Shown piece after piece: positions 49,997-61,398 of a stretch of 64,000 nt of DNA. Position numbers and translations under genes: made by a program. This DNA is from Heliocidaris tuberculata (lineage: Eukaryota > Echinodermata > Echinoidea > Camarodonta > Echinometridae). The DNA is taken from assembly GCA_025618425.1 (NCBI GenBank), contig CM046844.1, positions 7,343,847-7,407,846 of the forward strand, given 5' to 3'. A model generated the notes under the pieces. That model was not told the origin of the DNA. It did not search any database and worked only from the letters and a program-made list of their open reading frames with translations. How positions within the stretch are numbered: the first letter of the stretch is position 1; every line of letters starts with the position of its first letter.

Positions 49997-50983
49997 CTAC
50001 AAAGCATTCAAAGAAGGCATGAATTTTGAAATGAAGTATTTTTCTTTTAGACATCTTTTAATTTTGTTGTCTTCTTTCATTTTGTAAAAAGGGAATATAT
50101 CAAAGTTTGGTTCTTGTGAGCCAGCACATTTTTCGATGTGAGCGCTCACTTTTAGTTGTCGATATTGTTCTTGGCGTATTTGTTGTCTATGTACAGTGAG
50201 TCTGTGACGAAGTGTGTCCCCTGTTTCACCTATATATTGTTCCCCACAGCCATGGCAAATTATACAATATATGAGATTCTGTGTAGTACATGTGAAAGGG
50301 AATGATATTTGGAACACTTCATTCTTGTTTCTGAAGATAATATGATTAATTTCTTTTATATATGGGCAAGCTTTGCATCTTTTATCGTTACATTTTGTAA
50401 TACCATTTTTCATACCATTAAGGTGTGATTTCGGGGCTGCCCTAGTTAACAAGCGTTTCAAATTTGGGCTTTGGCGTTTACTGGAGATTAAATGCGTTCC
50501 TTTAAATGTTTGCTTTAATTCTCTGTCGTTTGACAAGGCGGCCAATGTTTCTTTAATCAGTTTAGAGATATTTGGATTATTTGGATTATGAGTGTGAATA
50601 AAAGATATGGATTCAGTATTTTCATTTTTCGGCTTACATGATCTTAGTTCTTTTAAAGACAGATTTTCAGCTTTCACAATACCATTCTGGATGATTTTCT
50701 CAGGATATTCTCTGGCTTTTAACATGTGCTTTAATTCTAACAATCGTTTCTTACGAACATCACTATCTGATACTATTGTGCAAATACGTCTAGCTAAATT
50801 ATAGGGAACATTTGTTTTACAGTGTCTTGGGTGACACGACTTGAAGTGTAAGTACTGGTGTGTGTCTGTAAGATTAAGATTCTCAAACAAACTGAACATA
50901 GAAGACTTCCTACTTACAACGCTTAATCTAAGATTAAGATTAAGATTAAGATTAATCATGTCGTAAAAACAACTATAGGACAA
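49997..50983 (-). CDS. Penelope-like element remnant: linker plus GIY-YIG endonuclease (RT lost)
   Basis: 328 codons open on the minus strand. Residues 1-37 come from the inverted-repeat arm. Then TDTHQYLHFKSCHPRH marks the end of a Penelope-type reverse transcriptase, followed by a basic linker with CNDKRCKACPYI (cysteine cluster), and LIYCIICHGCGEQYIGETGD with RHRLTVHR, the GIY-YIG nuclease core. Catalytic RT motifs are absent, so it cannot self-mobilise. The join of arm and linker lies at about NLNL/TDTHQ. The frame is otherwise intact, suggesting recent loss. Confidence 0.85.
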   Translation of the reverse strand: MSYSCFYDMINLNLNLNLRLSVVSRKSSMFSLFENLNLTDTHQYLHFKSCHPRHCKTNVPYNLARRICTIVSDSDVRKKRLLELKHMLKAREYPEKIIQNGIVKAENLSLKELRSCKPKNENTESISFIHTHNPNNPNISKLIKETLAALSNDRELKQTFKGTHLISSKRQSPNLKRLLTRAAPKSHLNGMKNGITKCNDKRCKACPYIKEINHIIFRNKNEVFQISFPFTCTTQNLIYCIICHGCGEQYIGETGDTLRHRLTVHRQQIRQEQYRQLKVSAHIEKCAGSQEPNFDIFPFYKMKEDNKIKRCLKEKYFISKFMPSLNAL

Positions 50984-51164
50984 TGTTAAAAACCTCGTCC
51001 CTTATTTGAATATTACTGTATTTCCTTGATTTTACTTGTATATAAAGTCATGTAAAACTATCAAAGGCTCACTTCACCTGAAGAGAATAAATCGAAAGCG
51101 CTTGTGAAGTTAAAAACATGCTCCTCGTGTGTGTATTCCATACGATGTTGTGAACTTTATTTTC

Positions 51165-51170
<6 letters not shown>
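50872..51170 (-). repeat. Right 299-bp arm of inverted repeat around Penelope remnant
   Basis: Reverse complement of 49116-49414. It contains the first codons of the minus-strand ORF. The outer end runs into a (TA)n tract at 51168-51208. Inverted flanking copies are a known feature of Penelope-like elements. Confidence 0.85.
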
Positions 51171-51214
<44 letters not shown>

Positions 51215-51225
51215 GTGCATATATA

Positions 51226-51349
51226 GCATGATGCTAAAGTTGTATCTGGGACATGTAAAGAGAAAAACTATTTACTATTTACACACCCTCACCCTACACT
51301 ATATATATATTTCTCTTTACATGTCCAAGATACAACTTTAGCATCATGC
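51226..51349. mobile_element. Foldback MITE, GCATGATGCTAAAG ends
   Basis: gcatgatgctaaagttgtat mirrors atacaactttagcatcatgc, with ggacatgtaaagagaaa also paired. 124 bp. Confidence 0.9.
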
Positions 51350-52154
51350 TTTGCAGTTTTCTAGTATGATTTGAATATTGAGCGAGCAAACAATATTCAA
51401 AATTTGTGAGGTCGCAAATACACTGTAATATAAACACGGGGAAATCTGATGGGGTTTCATTTGAAAAATTTCACAATGAAATTATTTTTAATAAGCTATA
51501 CTTTTAATACGAGTGAGCGTAGCGAGCGAGCATTGGGAATATTGGCTCTAAGTCACTTTGGATTAAGGGCACATGTTATGGAAAAGGGATACGTGGTACT
51601 TATCATGGGGAAAAGGAAACTTATTAGAAAAATAAATGAATGTGTAGGAAAGGCAGAAAAGGCAGTTATCAGAGGTGAAAGAGGGCACTAATCACACCTG
51701 AAAAGGGCATTTGTAGAACGAAAAATGTTCTTATAAAGTAGAAATATTGGGAGTCATGTATTCCCTCATTCCCCACCACATTCGATTCCTGTGACTATAT
51801 TTTCATTTCAATTTTGAAAGTTGTCAGTATTACTAATAACATGAGTGTGGCAAAATTACATTATGAAGGAAAGTTACAGACAGAACCCTCCAAATCGAGA
51901 ATAATTACATGTACTTTTAATCTAAATAATTTGTTTTGTTTTTGTTTGTTTGTTTGTTTTTTTGGGGGGTGAAACCTGGGGGGATGTTTGTACACACAAT
52001 CCCCCCCCCCCCACCTGAAAAGTTTGGGGATGCATACCCCCCCCCCCCCCCGCTATCTACGCCCCTGCTAGTAATGGTGGGTTATTTTTATAGCATTCAT
52101 GTCTGTCACACTTGACACTACTCTCGCTAAAGCACTACAGCTTTCCACCCCTCC

Positions 52155-52194
<40 letters not shown>

Positions 52195-53190
52195 TTATCA
52201 CTGTTCTTTTATATTGTTTTATCAACTGGACAGGGGCAGACCAGGAACCTCTTTAATACATAAAAAGCCAAAACAGTTGTGTCTAAACGCAACGGTTTAA
52301 ATGCAAGTCCCAAATATTAAGAAATTAAGCACCTGGAATGAAACTCGTTTTCAACTTTTCACCAAAATGATATTCTTCGAAAGGGGCCGGGGCGGGCCAT
52401 GGCGGCCGGAACGATGGAATGGAAAAAAAAAAGCGGTGCTTTGGAACGGGTTTCTTTCTTCTTTTTCTCAACAAGGAAAAAATGGTATGCTTTGGAACGG
52501 AAATTTGAGTGTAAAAATGGGGGTCTTCTGGGCGGCACATACCTACCGCACACTATATACTGAGTGCCCCCTCCCCCCGGGCTCCTTACGCAAAAGGACC
52601 CGGGACTTTAGACATGGGTGCGAGTTAGGGTGTTCTTCCGATCTAGAACCATAACTATATCTTCAGGATAGATAACATGCTATAGAGCGACACCCTTCGA
52701 CACTTTTCATGCGATGCCCTGGAAACAAAAAATAATATAACGCCTAAGTTCCTGGCTCCATTTGTATTTACGATGTAGCTTTCACTGCGGTCATGGCCAC
52801 GGAGTGTTCTTGTTATGCCCGTCGCAGCTGAAGCCCCATTTGCCTGACAGAGGACTGCGTCAGTAATTAGAGCGATCTCTGACACTCCACGTGAGAATGA
52901 TGTGAGACTGAATGCAAAATGAACAGTGCGAATATTCTGTTGAGTTACTTGCGTTTGGGATAATTACCTTCTCAAGTTTGAGGAGTGTAGTTACGCGCAT
53001 TCGAAATAATGCCTCATGACTTGTGTACAGGAAACTGGTATGTAAAGATAAAAGGAAGATAGATGACACCCCTAGGCCTTGAGTCCTCATTAAAGTAGTG
53101 TTGCTCACTGCTATCTGTTCATGTCATTATTCCCTTCAGGCTTTGATGGTTTAAGATGATGCCTTTCCTTCCATTTTTAGCTGATTCCTT
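51350..53190. other. Non-genic, low-complexity-rich sequence
   Basis: It holds a gtgagcgtagcgagcgag motif (51513), poly-C runs at 52003-52014 and 52038-52051, a (CT)n tract at about 52160-52190, and a GC-rich block at 52380-52600. No supported gene. Confidence 0.5.
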
Positions 53191-53191
53191 T

Positions 53192-54114
53192 TTATTCTAA
53201 AGATGTGCATTTCACAAAGGTGAAAAAAGTTCGTATGATGACGATGAAAGCGTGACGAAATCGATGATCTCGATAACAATAGATAAACGGGTTGATGAGA
53301 GAACTGAATGAGCAGGTTACAAACACTATCCCGACAGTAACTTCACTGACAGCATACGTCAGATTGCTTGTAAGTGCTAAGATAATGAAAATCAGGTATG
53401 GAGACCAACATATGACAAAGACCCCTACGACTAGAGACATTGTTTTGAATGCCTTCAGCTGCACGCCATCTTGGGCTCCGGGTCTGTGAGGATTAACTAT
53501 CATTCTGTTAGCTTAATGGTTCGAGATTGTTTAATTGCGATGTGTAAGATTCGAACATTCAGTACAAGAATATTTAAGATCGAAACAAAATATAAAACTA
53601 CAAAAGCCGCGGAAATGGAAATCGTTGAACGTTTGGTATAGCTCGCTCCGAAACAGTGGGATGATGTCTCGTTCGTGCCATTGGTCATTAATATTGCAGT
53701 ACGTCCGGAAAAAATTGCAATGCTAATGATCCAAATGAGTGTGATTCCCAATGCAACGCGGCGGTGGGTTACGATGTTAGGGTACCGCAGCGGTCGCGTA
53801 ACCGCGATGAAGCGGTCAGCTGTAACCGCTGTGATGTGAAGGAAGGAGGCTCCTAGCAGGATGCATGTTGGAAGGGTCAAAATGTATACTTCAGGTGCAC
53901 AGGACAATAATTTTTTCATTGCCACGATTTCTAGAGGGTTTGCGATGAGTCCAACCAGAAGATCGACAAATGCCAGACTGGCTAGTATCAGGTTTGTTGG
54001 TGTGCTCAGGGTTTCAAATTTATACACGGACAACATCACCATTAAGTTTCCAACTATATTAAACGGAATAAAGATTATTAGAGCCGTTATGAATATGACT
54101 TGTGTAGACGCCAT
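53192..54114 (-). pseudogene. Class A GPCR (receptor 1), single exon, frameshifted in the third intracellular loop
   Basis: A seven-helix rhodopsin-class receptor with a very short N-terminus. The first 200 residues give TM1-TM5 (GNLMV, PTNLILASLAFVDLLVG, TADRFIAVTRPLRY, SSHCFG), then the frame breaks after KQSRTI. TM6-TM7 (CWSPYLIF, SLINPFIYCYRDHRFRHAF) continue in another frame from about 53503. Compared with receptors 2 and 3, two extra bases (AA, near 53512) follow the ATT codon. The DRF motif is intact. Amine/adenosine-receptor-like by TM2 and TM7 patterns; ligand unknown. An intact allele or assembly error is possible. Confidence 0.8.
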
Positions 54115-55052
54115 AATGTCTTCAGCAGAGCATTGGTACTTGTTGGAAAGAGATATTGTATCAAAGCAAAATAAGAGTACTTGTCTTCGCCTGTCAGATC
54201 CATATGTACCCTAAAATGATTCAGAAAGCCATAATAGGGGGGAAATAAGGTGAAGAGTCGTGATATCAAAAGCTCAGGCATATTACCTTGCCACAAATTC
54301 ACAAGAGATTAATATAATCTTCAATTATAAGCTTCAATTTTGTACAAGTGGCTTATACAGCAATTTACTTACGTGCATTAGCGTACGGGCACAAACTCAC
54401 CGGATAGTGTGTGGGGAGCAGGGGGGGGGGGGGGGAGTAGACGTCGCTTGAACGAATCACAACTTTGCGGTCTCTAAATTCTGCCGGTGAGCGAAAATTT
54501 TCACTTTATGATAGTAAAACTGCAATATGCAATTAAAGTATACATGATGAGAAGGGGGAAAAAAAGGATACAAGGAGGCCGCTTTCCTGCCTGAATGAGG
54601 TGGCTGGTGCTCGAAAATTGGTAATTTAAAGATTCTCGTACACCGATTTGCTGATGTGTCGACACACAGACTCCATTATCTTTCAAATAGGCACTCTATT
54701 ATTCATGAGTCTTTACGCGAACGATTATTTGGTTAATATCCCGCAGTTGACAATCTAAGATTTATGAATAGTTAATTACTATATTCCTCTGAAGGTTCAT
54801 AATAAACTTATATACCCGTCACAAGTCGGCAGGAACACTTCATTTCAGAGTGATTTATGAGAGGTAAAGTGATGAAATAATGGGCACACCCGGTAAGTTA
54901 AAGGAAAAGTAGCATAAATATCAATATGAGATATCTTTTACAGGGCAATAATTATAGAAATTTGAAATACTATGGAATATTGAACTAAATTTAACTTAAG
55001 CTCCCCTCTAAATACATCAACAAAGAACTGAGTGGGAATTTATATAACTACC
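54115..55052. other. Intergenic, upstream of receptor 1
   Basis: Poly-G at 54421-54434. No gene seen. Probably contains the receptor 1 promoter region; nothing specific is visible. Confidence 0.4.
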
Positions 55053-55165
55053 AATGGCATCCGAAATTAAAATTGTTGAACGGTTGATATAGTTTCATCC
55101 GAAACAGTGAGATGAAATCTCATTTGGGCCGTTGGTCAGAACTATAATTTGCACTACTTCCAGGA
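55053..55165 (-). pseudogene. GPCR fragment (TM4-extracellular loop 2-TM5 edge)
   Basis: Minus strand reads VLTNGPNEISSHCFG, stop, NYINRSTI, aligning with receptor 1 (MTNGTNETSSHCFGASY). Nucleotide identity to 53597-53710 is evident (gttgaacg.ttg.tatag, ccgaaacagtg.gatga). No other part of the receptor is recognisable around it. Confidence 0.75.
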
Positions 55166-55676
55166 AATAATATATTACACTACTCTCATGTCAAAAATCT
55201 GAAGAGTTTAGATCAAATTTCACTTGAAATCGTAGAGACACGACACACACATATATATAAGTATATATATTTATAAGTAAGTATGACTAAAACAGAAAGG
55301 TATCAAAAACTCTCAATTTTGCAGTTTCAATTTGCAAGAACCATCAAAACTTAGATTTTTTTTTTCAATGCTACATTTATACAAGTTTACAGAACTGTTT
55401 GATTTTCTCCAGATGGTATAAGACATAAAACTATATACTCGATTTTATATTAAAGGGGTGGGGGGGGGGGAATAATGCAACAAGAAAATCTGTCGTACTC
55501 TCAATAGAAGAAACGCAGTGCGAAGAGTACCCACTACTAAGATTACACCAGTCCAATCTCAGGCGCGTAGCCAGGGCGCGTAGCCAGCGTGCTATGGTCA
55601 CAACAGCTAATTGCTGTGCCTCAGTAGCCATTGGATTTTGCTAGATCGGATAGAAATAATAGCTATACTGAAAAAT

Positions 55677-56262
55677 GCCCCCTTTCTTTCTGATAAGTGC
55701 CCTTTTTATTAATAAAAGTGCCTCTTTTCCTTTCAAATAAATGCCCCCTTTTCTCCTTCTGATAAGTGCCCTTTTTTCTACTTCTGATAAGTGCCCTATT
55801 TGCTCCTTCTGATAAGTGCCCCTTTTCAAATCTGATAAATAGCTCCTTATCTCTAATAAGTGCCCTTTCTCCCTCTTGTCAGTCGGATAGGTGCCTATTT
55901 TTTCTTTCTTATAAATACCCTTTTCTCCTTCTGATAAGTGCCCCTTTTCAAATATAATAATTGCCACCCTTTTCTCCCTAAATTATATGTGCCTATTTCT
56001 CCCTTGATACATGCATTTTAAATTATGGTAGGTTCTCCCTTCAATTCTAATAAGTAAAGTCCTATTTTCCCTTTCTCATAAGTGCCTATTTTCAAATCTG
56101 ATAATGCCCCCTCTTTACTTCTGATAAGTGCCATTTTCCTAACTAATATGAGCCCTTTTCTCTGTTCTCATCAATGCCCCTTTTCATCTCTTATAAGTGC
56201 CCCTTTCCACCTCTTATAAGCGCCTTTCCTCTTCTGATAAGTGCCCCCATTTTCTTATATTT
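55677..56262. repeat. Minisatellite: TCTGATAAGTGCCCTTTT units
   Basis: About twenty degenerate units of roughly 25-30 bp built on ctgataagtgcccctttt plus ctcctt spacers. Lysine/glutamate- or serine/phenylalanine-rich reading frames here are repeat artefacts. Confidence 0.85.
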
Positions 56263-56602
56263 TCCCACTGTTTCTGACAAAAAGAGGCATATTCAGCTTC
56301 AAAGAATCGGTGCAGCTTTATGTAATAACAGGTACCCAAATACTACAACTACAGTGTAAGGTCATGAAGGTAGTGGAGCTGGAGGCAAGAGGGCTACAAT
56401 GCCCTTACTCGAATCAATGTGCCCATAATTTACACCAAGTATACGGGCAATATTTTCTGAAATTTTCCCTCAAACTCGCTCGCTACGCTCGCTAGCTCTA
56501 ATAGCACATAATGAAATCAAGCAGATCGCATAAAATGGTTTCTTCAATCGTAACGGCAAATAAACAACAAACATTGACTGGGTCATTGTCAAAATATTTC
56601 CC

Positions 56603-56606
<4 letters not shown>

Positions 56607-56665
<59 letters not shown>

Positions 56666-56677
56666 TATATATATATA
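56607..56677. repeat. Poly-A and (AT)n tract
   Basis: Poly-A of about 28 followed by (TA)n. Confidence 0.9.
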
Positions 56678-56679
56678 CA

Positions 56680-58815
56680 CTTAATAATGTGTTGTCCTGA
56701 AATCCGTTCCGTCAGTCACATTTTAAAAAGTTTTTGGCTGCATATGACTATACACTTTTGCGTGATTTGAAAAGTTAACACGAGCGCACTAGAAGAGTAA
56801 GGTAAAATGACAAATTATCAAGTCATTTACAAAATGGAGATTAATATTTTACAGTTACCAATGCTAGTGTATGATGCAATGACTCTGCAGGACAAGTTTC
56901 ATTTTTATAGTTCTACGAGAGTGGATTTTATTAACCTGATTTTGAACTGGTTTGCAGTATCTATGCTCCTCATGTCTACATGTCCCAGCATAAGCCTATA
57001 GATACATAGTGGAAGTAAGATTACAAGCAACTCAATCAGGGGTGCGATCCGTGTTCATGATTAGGGGGAAGACCGACGAGGGAGCGAAGCGACCGAGCGG
57101 GGGGGGGGGGTGTAGGAGGGGGGGGGTATCCCCCTCCCGCACCAGGGCCTTTTTCAAAAATCTGTCTATAAAACTTGCATTTTAGAGCATCCCAAAATGG
57201 TTTTTAATGAAAAGAAGGAAAGCACGGATATACGCCAATGGACGGAACCCCTTAATTGAGAATAACAATGCGAGCGAAGGAATTTTTGGAGATATTTTCG
57301 CATTGAAATTATGGCATTTCTTATTTCCTTACTTCAAATCATGAAAGAATGTGATGGTATTTCAATATCAAACATAATGAGTTGGATAATTATTAATTTT
57401 AAGTTAATGTATCATAATTCTTATCTATTTTATCCAAAAATATTGGGGGGGGGGGGGGTGGTGATAGTACAGGCCATCCCCCCACCTCATTTTTTTTTTT
57501 TCGGGGGGGGGGGGGTATATACCCCAATCCCCCCGGGATGGACACCCATGAACTTAATTATCATGCAAATGGAGGGCATTTATCTGCAGTCAATAGACCG
57601 CAGCAAGAATAGAGCGAGCCAATCAGCCAAAGACTTTCTACCTCATTAAATTACACCAGATCTCAGCTTTTTTCAAACGGATGTTTCCATTTGGTAACCC
57701 ACTTTTGTTCTGACACCCCTGACACACTTTTCTTGACACAATTTTTTGCTATTTACTTTGTACACGGGGGGGGGGGGGGGATTGGGGGGGGGGGGCTTTT
57801 TCATGAGACATTTTCTGTGATTGGCTTTTTTGCTAGTGAATATTCATTAGCTATCTGATTGATTTTTCATTAGGAGAGGCTTGGTCTGATTCCGTTTCTG
57901 TGATTGGCTTTTTTGCTATTGAATATTCATTAGCTAATTTATTTTTAAAAACAAGTTTGTGGTCTTTTTTTGTCGCGCGAAAAATATGATGAACTTTTTA
58001 AAAAGGTTCCTGAAAATTACTCTTTTAGCGAGAACATTTCAAAATGAGTCAACATTGTAATCTCTGAGGTGTGTATTTTGATTTGGTAATACTGAAATGT
58101 TATGAAACTGACGTATATTTGCTCACAGGACCATGTTTGTTGGGTTTTTTTTTTTCAATCACATGGAAATGAAATGAAAAAAAAAAGTGTAAGAAATCAT
58201 AACAGGACTACTCAGATTTAACATGTGACAAATTATATAACATTATCAAATTGGATATTATATGGATATAAATAATGAAATAGAAAATCATAATGTCACT
58301 ACTCATATTTAACACTGATATAAATAATGAAATAAAAAACCATGTCACTACTCAAACCTAACATAAACACAAATTATAACATGATTGTATCAAACTGTAT
58401 ATCATCGATCATATTGATATAAACAATGCAATATTTGAGTATGACTAAGCAACAACAGAACTGAAACTGATGGTACTTGATACTATCTATAATACACTAC
58501 TTTATTACAGAAGTTTATACTCTATATTGAATTGCTGATTACAAAGACATTGATCCTCTTCATAACTCCAATATTCAGAGTTTTAAAAATTAAGTGACAC
58601 CTTCAAGCTGATTGTTCTCCTTGACATGGAAACTAACAGGCAGTGACGTAAATTTGGTAACTGATCAACAAAAATAGCGAGGGAGAGGTGGGGGGGGGGG
58701 CGTGCAAAGTAGATAACAAGACCCCATCACACACATTCCTCCTAGTCAATGACATTTCATATATCGAGTGAGCCTGGTTCCCATATAATCCCCTTACCCT
58801 CTCATTATCGGAACC
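56680..58815. other. Intergenic, no supported gene
   Basis: Contains several poly-G runs (57100, 57445, 57504, 57767, 57784, 58690), a duplicated segment (gattggcttttttgct.ttgaatattcattagcta at about 57821 and 57901), and AT-rich sequence. Confidence 0.5.
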
Positions 58816-59837
58816 CACGTCACTGCCTCACTCTCTCTTCTTTACTGGTTTCTCTATCCCCTTATATGATTTTCTTCCTTGTAAGAATTATTGAACAGCT
58901 CTTACCTCATCATCTCCATCTGTTTTCGGCGCTTCTCTTTTCAGTTTTATAGGACCATTTACACAACGATTCAGGCATGATGTTACGAGGAAATTTGCTT
59001 AGCAATTAGTTGCTAAGCAGCTTCCGCTGTCACAATGGATTCGTGTTATTGGGATCGGAGTAAAATGGAACCTTTTATAATTTATAACGTGTACATATTG
59101 TAATATGAAAGGTAATAACGCGTTACATCACTTGTCATGTCGTGACGCGTGTTTGATAATTTCATCTTTTCCCCGAGGCATATCAAATGACCAACAATAG
59201 AAATTTCAGAGATCGCCCAGTCATGAAAGCCTCCATTATCCTTGGCAATATGTTTTTCTTCCTTCAGATTATGATGCCGATTTACAATGTCTAAATCAAA
59301 TGACGAAATTAGGGTCTGCAAGTAGATTTGATAATTAAATACAGTCTGACCTCGTTTATCCGGCCGCATTGGGACCGGCACCCATCCGGATAAGTGAAAT
59401 GGCCTGATATGAGAAAAATGTACATTTTCTATGCAAATGAATAGGGTAGGGCAGTTTATGTTTTCTTGGTGTAGTTGATGATTGCAAATGATCTTTTTAT
59501 TTGTAAGAGATGAAATGAAATAAAATTAAACAGAAAATTGCCCATGGTGTTCCTGTTTCCAAGGCTTTTGGGTGAATTGCATGACGAACTGATCGGAAGA
59601 CAGGGCCGGTTAATAGAGATGGCCGGATAAATGAAGTTCGGATAAGTGAGGTCGGACTGTATCTGAATCTGAAGAAAACTGAATTCAAATTACAAAGATG
59701 CTTGGAAGCCGTGATGAATACCCTATACTTAAGGCTGATCAACTATAATACAACAATGGTTATTTCATTGTAAACATGGTTAATGCTGTTGGAAACGCAA
59801 AATCTCTAATAGCGAGACAGTGCTCTCGAAAGCCATT
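58815..59837 (+). repeat. Receptor upstream unit, copy 1 (5' of receptor 2)
   Basis: Contains tacctcatcatctccatctg, ttagcaattagttgctaagc, cgtgttattgggatcgga, cgaggcatatcaaatga and cagattatgatgccg, in the same order as 61515-62110 and 62130-62804. A pogo-like MITE is inserted at 59340. Conserved order upstream of each receptor suggests promoter or 5' UTR co-duplication (inference). Confidence 0.75.
59340..59661. mobile_element. Pogo/Tigger-like MITE
   Basis: TA-CAGTCTGACCTCGTTTATCC at the left mirrors GGATAAGTGAGGTCGGACTG-TA at the right. Termini of the form CAGTC.gACCTCg.TTATCCG are typical of pogo/Tigger elements. 322 bp, no ORF. Absent from the other two upstream units, so inserted after duplication. 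Confidence 0.85.
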
Positions 59838-60746
59838 ATGGAGTCTATAAAAGTTCCAGTAATTACGCTTCTGACTATATTCATTCCATTCACCGTTGTT
59901 GGAAATGCGTTAGTTATTTTGTCTGTACATGGCAATGAGACTCTGCGCACACCAACAAACCTGATACTCGCAAGTATGGTATTTGCTGATCTTCTGGTTG
60001 GACTCATTGCTATTCCTCTGGATATTGTACTCTTCGATGACTTTTTCGCATGTAAAGCTGATCAGCACCTCTTAGCACTTCCCACGCTCATAACTGCAGG
60101 AGCCGCTTTCCTTCATATCACAGCGGTCACGCGACCACTGCGACACGGTAATATTGTAACCTACAGCCGCGTTGGCTGCGTTAATGCAATTATGTGGATC
60201 TTTATTAGCATGGCTGTTGCTTGCCGTACTGCAATATTCATGTTAGGTAGTACAAATGTAACATCATACCACTGTTTCGGAGGTGATTATAGACATGCCA
60301 ACCACAGAACAATCGCTTTCGTCAGGTCTCTAGTTATTATATACAGTTTGGTAATCACTTGTATTGTTGTGTTCAATGCCCGTATCTTACACATCGCAGT
60401 GAAGCAATCGCGAACCATTGCTAACAGAATGATAATCATTCCTCACGGACAAGGAGCCCAAGATAACCCTCTGCAGTTGAAAGCATTCAAAACAATGTCT
60501 CTGGTCGTAAGGGTCTTTGTCCTCTGTTGGTCTCCATACTTGATATTTGAAATCTTAGCTTTGACAAGCGATCTCTCCGATGCCGCCAGATTAGTCATTG
60601 TCGGGATCATATTCGTATCCAGTTCCTTTAGTTCTCTCATCAACCCAATCATCTATTGTTACCGAGATCTTCGGTTTCGACAGGCATTCCTAGTAATATT
60701 ACGAGCTTCTTTTAACTCTTTAACATGCAGATTTTTTGCCGAATGA
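59838..60746 (+). CDS. Class A GPCR (receptor 2), single exon, DRF motif deleted
   Basis: The ATG at 59838 (context cattATGg, shared with receptor 3) opens 302 codons. Seven-helix receptor with GNALVIL (TM1), PTNLILASMVFADLLVG (TM2), CKADQ (TM3 Cys), HCFGG (loop Cys), CWSPYLIF (TM6), NPIIYCYRD (TM7). At the end of TM3 it reads ITAVTRPLRH where receptors 1 and 3 have ITAVT/IIAVT-ADRFIA(V/I)T-RPLRY. Eight residues including the DRY-equivalent are gone with the frame kept. TM6 also has VVRVF where its paralogues have VVG. Probably a non-signalling receptor or early pseudogene. Amine/adenosine-like; ligand unknown. Confidence 0.85.
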   Translation: MESIKVPVITLLTIFIPFTVVGNALVILSVHGNETLRTPTNLILASMVFADLLVGLIAIPLDIVLFDDFFACKADQHLLALPTLITAGAAFLHITAVTRPLRHGNIVTYSRVGCVNAIMWIFISMAVACRTAIFMLGSTNVTSYHCFGGDYRHANHRTIAFVRSLVIIYSLVITCIVVFNARILHIAVKQSRTIANRMIIIPHGQGAQDNPLQLKAFKTMSLVVRVFVLCWSPYLIFEILALTSDLSDAARLVIVGIIFVSSSFSSLINPIIYCYRDLRFRQAFLVILRASFNSLTCRFFAE

Positions 60747-60760
60747 TGATTCGCTACAAC

Positions 60761-60797
<37 letters not shown>

Positions 60798-61398
60798 GGG
60801 GACTAAATGAATGAATATAGGCCTATTTGCTAGTTTGCTACATGATCTCTTGCTATGATGGAATGAATTACGTGGCCGTACACAACAAAGATCCACAAAA
60901 CTATTCGCTGGAAGACAATCATGCATGGTGTACTACAAAGGATGCAAGTCGGACCTCAAATCTTCATCTGTATCCTGCCTCAAATCAGGACATCATCTCT
61001 GCCCATGGAATTTCCTTAATGATTCATTCTGATTGAACTCAGATTATTAAATATGACTTTGAAAACATGTAAAAGTACATGGTATTGTTGTAACTATATC
61101 ATTGACATGTAAAAGAAACAAACAACTAAGATGCGAAAACAAATATATAATTCTGCTAGATTCCTCCTAAAAACTCCACTTGTTACAATGTAGGTTGGTG
61201 AAAATATCGAAGCTACAGCTGAAGCTAGAAATTTGTATCTAATTATGATCTTGGCGAGCACATGCGTCCCTAGATTCCGAAGAGACGCTTGTGCACAGTC
61301 ATACACCTGAAATGTACGACGGTTCCCCAACATTTTAGAAGCTCATCCTGATATCAGGGCACCCTTCCATTCCAACCCCCTAAAACATAATAGGATGA
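60747..61398. other. Intergenic after receptor 2
   Basis: Poly-A (60761-60789) followed by poly-G, then unremarkable sequence. No gene. Confidence 0.5.

Noticed and set aside
52629..52644. tcttccgatct resembles the end of a sequencing adapter
   Set aside because: Only 11 bases match and the preceding base differs, so chance is possible. Worth checking against raw reads but not claimed.
55641..55967. 108-codon Lys/Glu/Gly-rich frame on the minus strand
   Set aside because: It is the translation of the GATAAGTGCCC minisatellite.
59820..59837. Extra N-terminal codons for receptor 2 (and 62793-62804 for receptor 3)
   Set aside because: They depend on GTG as a start; the ATG in shared context at 59838 and 62805 is the natural eukaryotic start.
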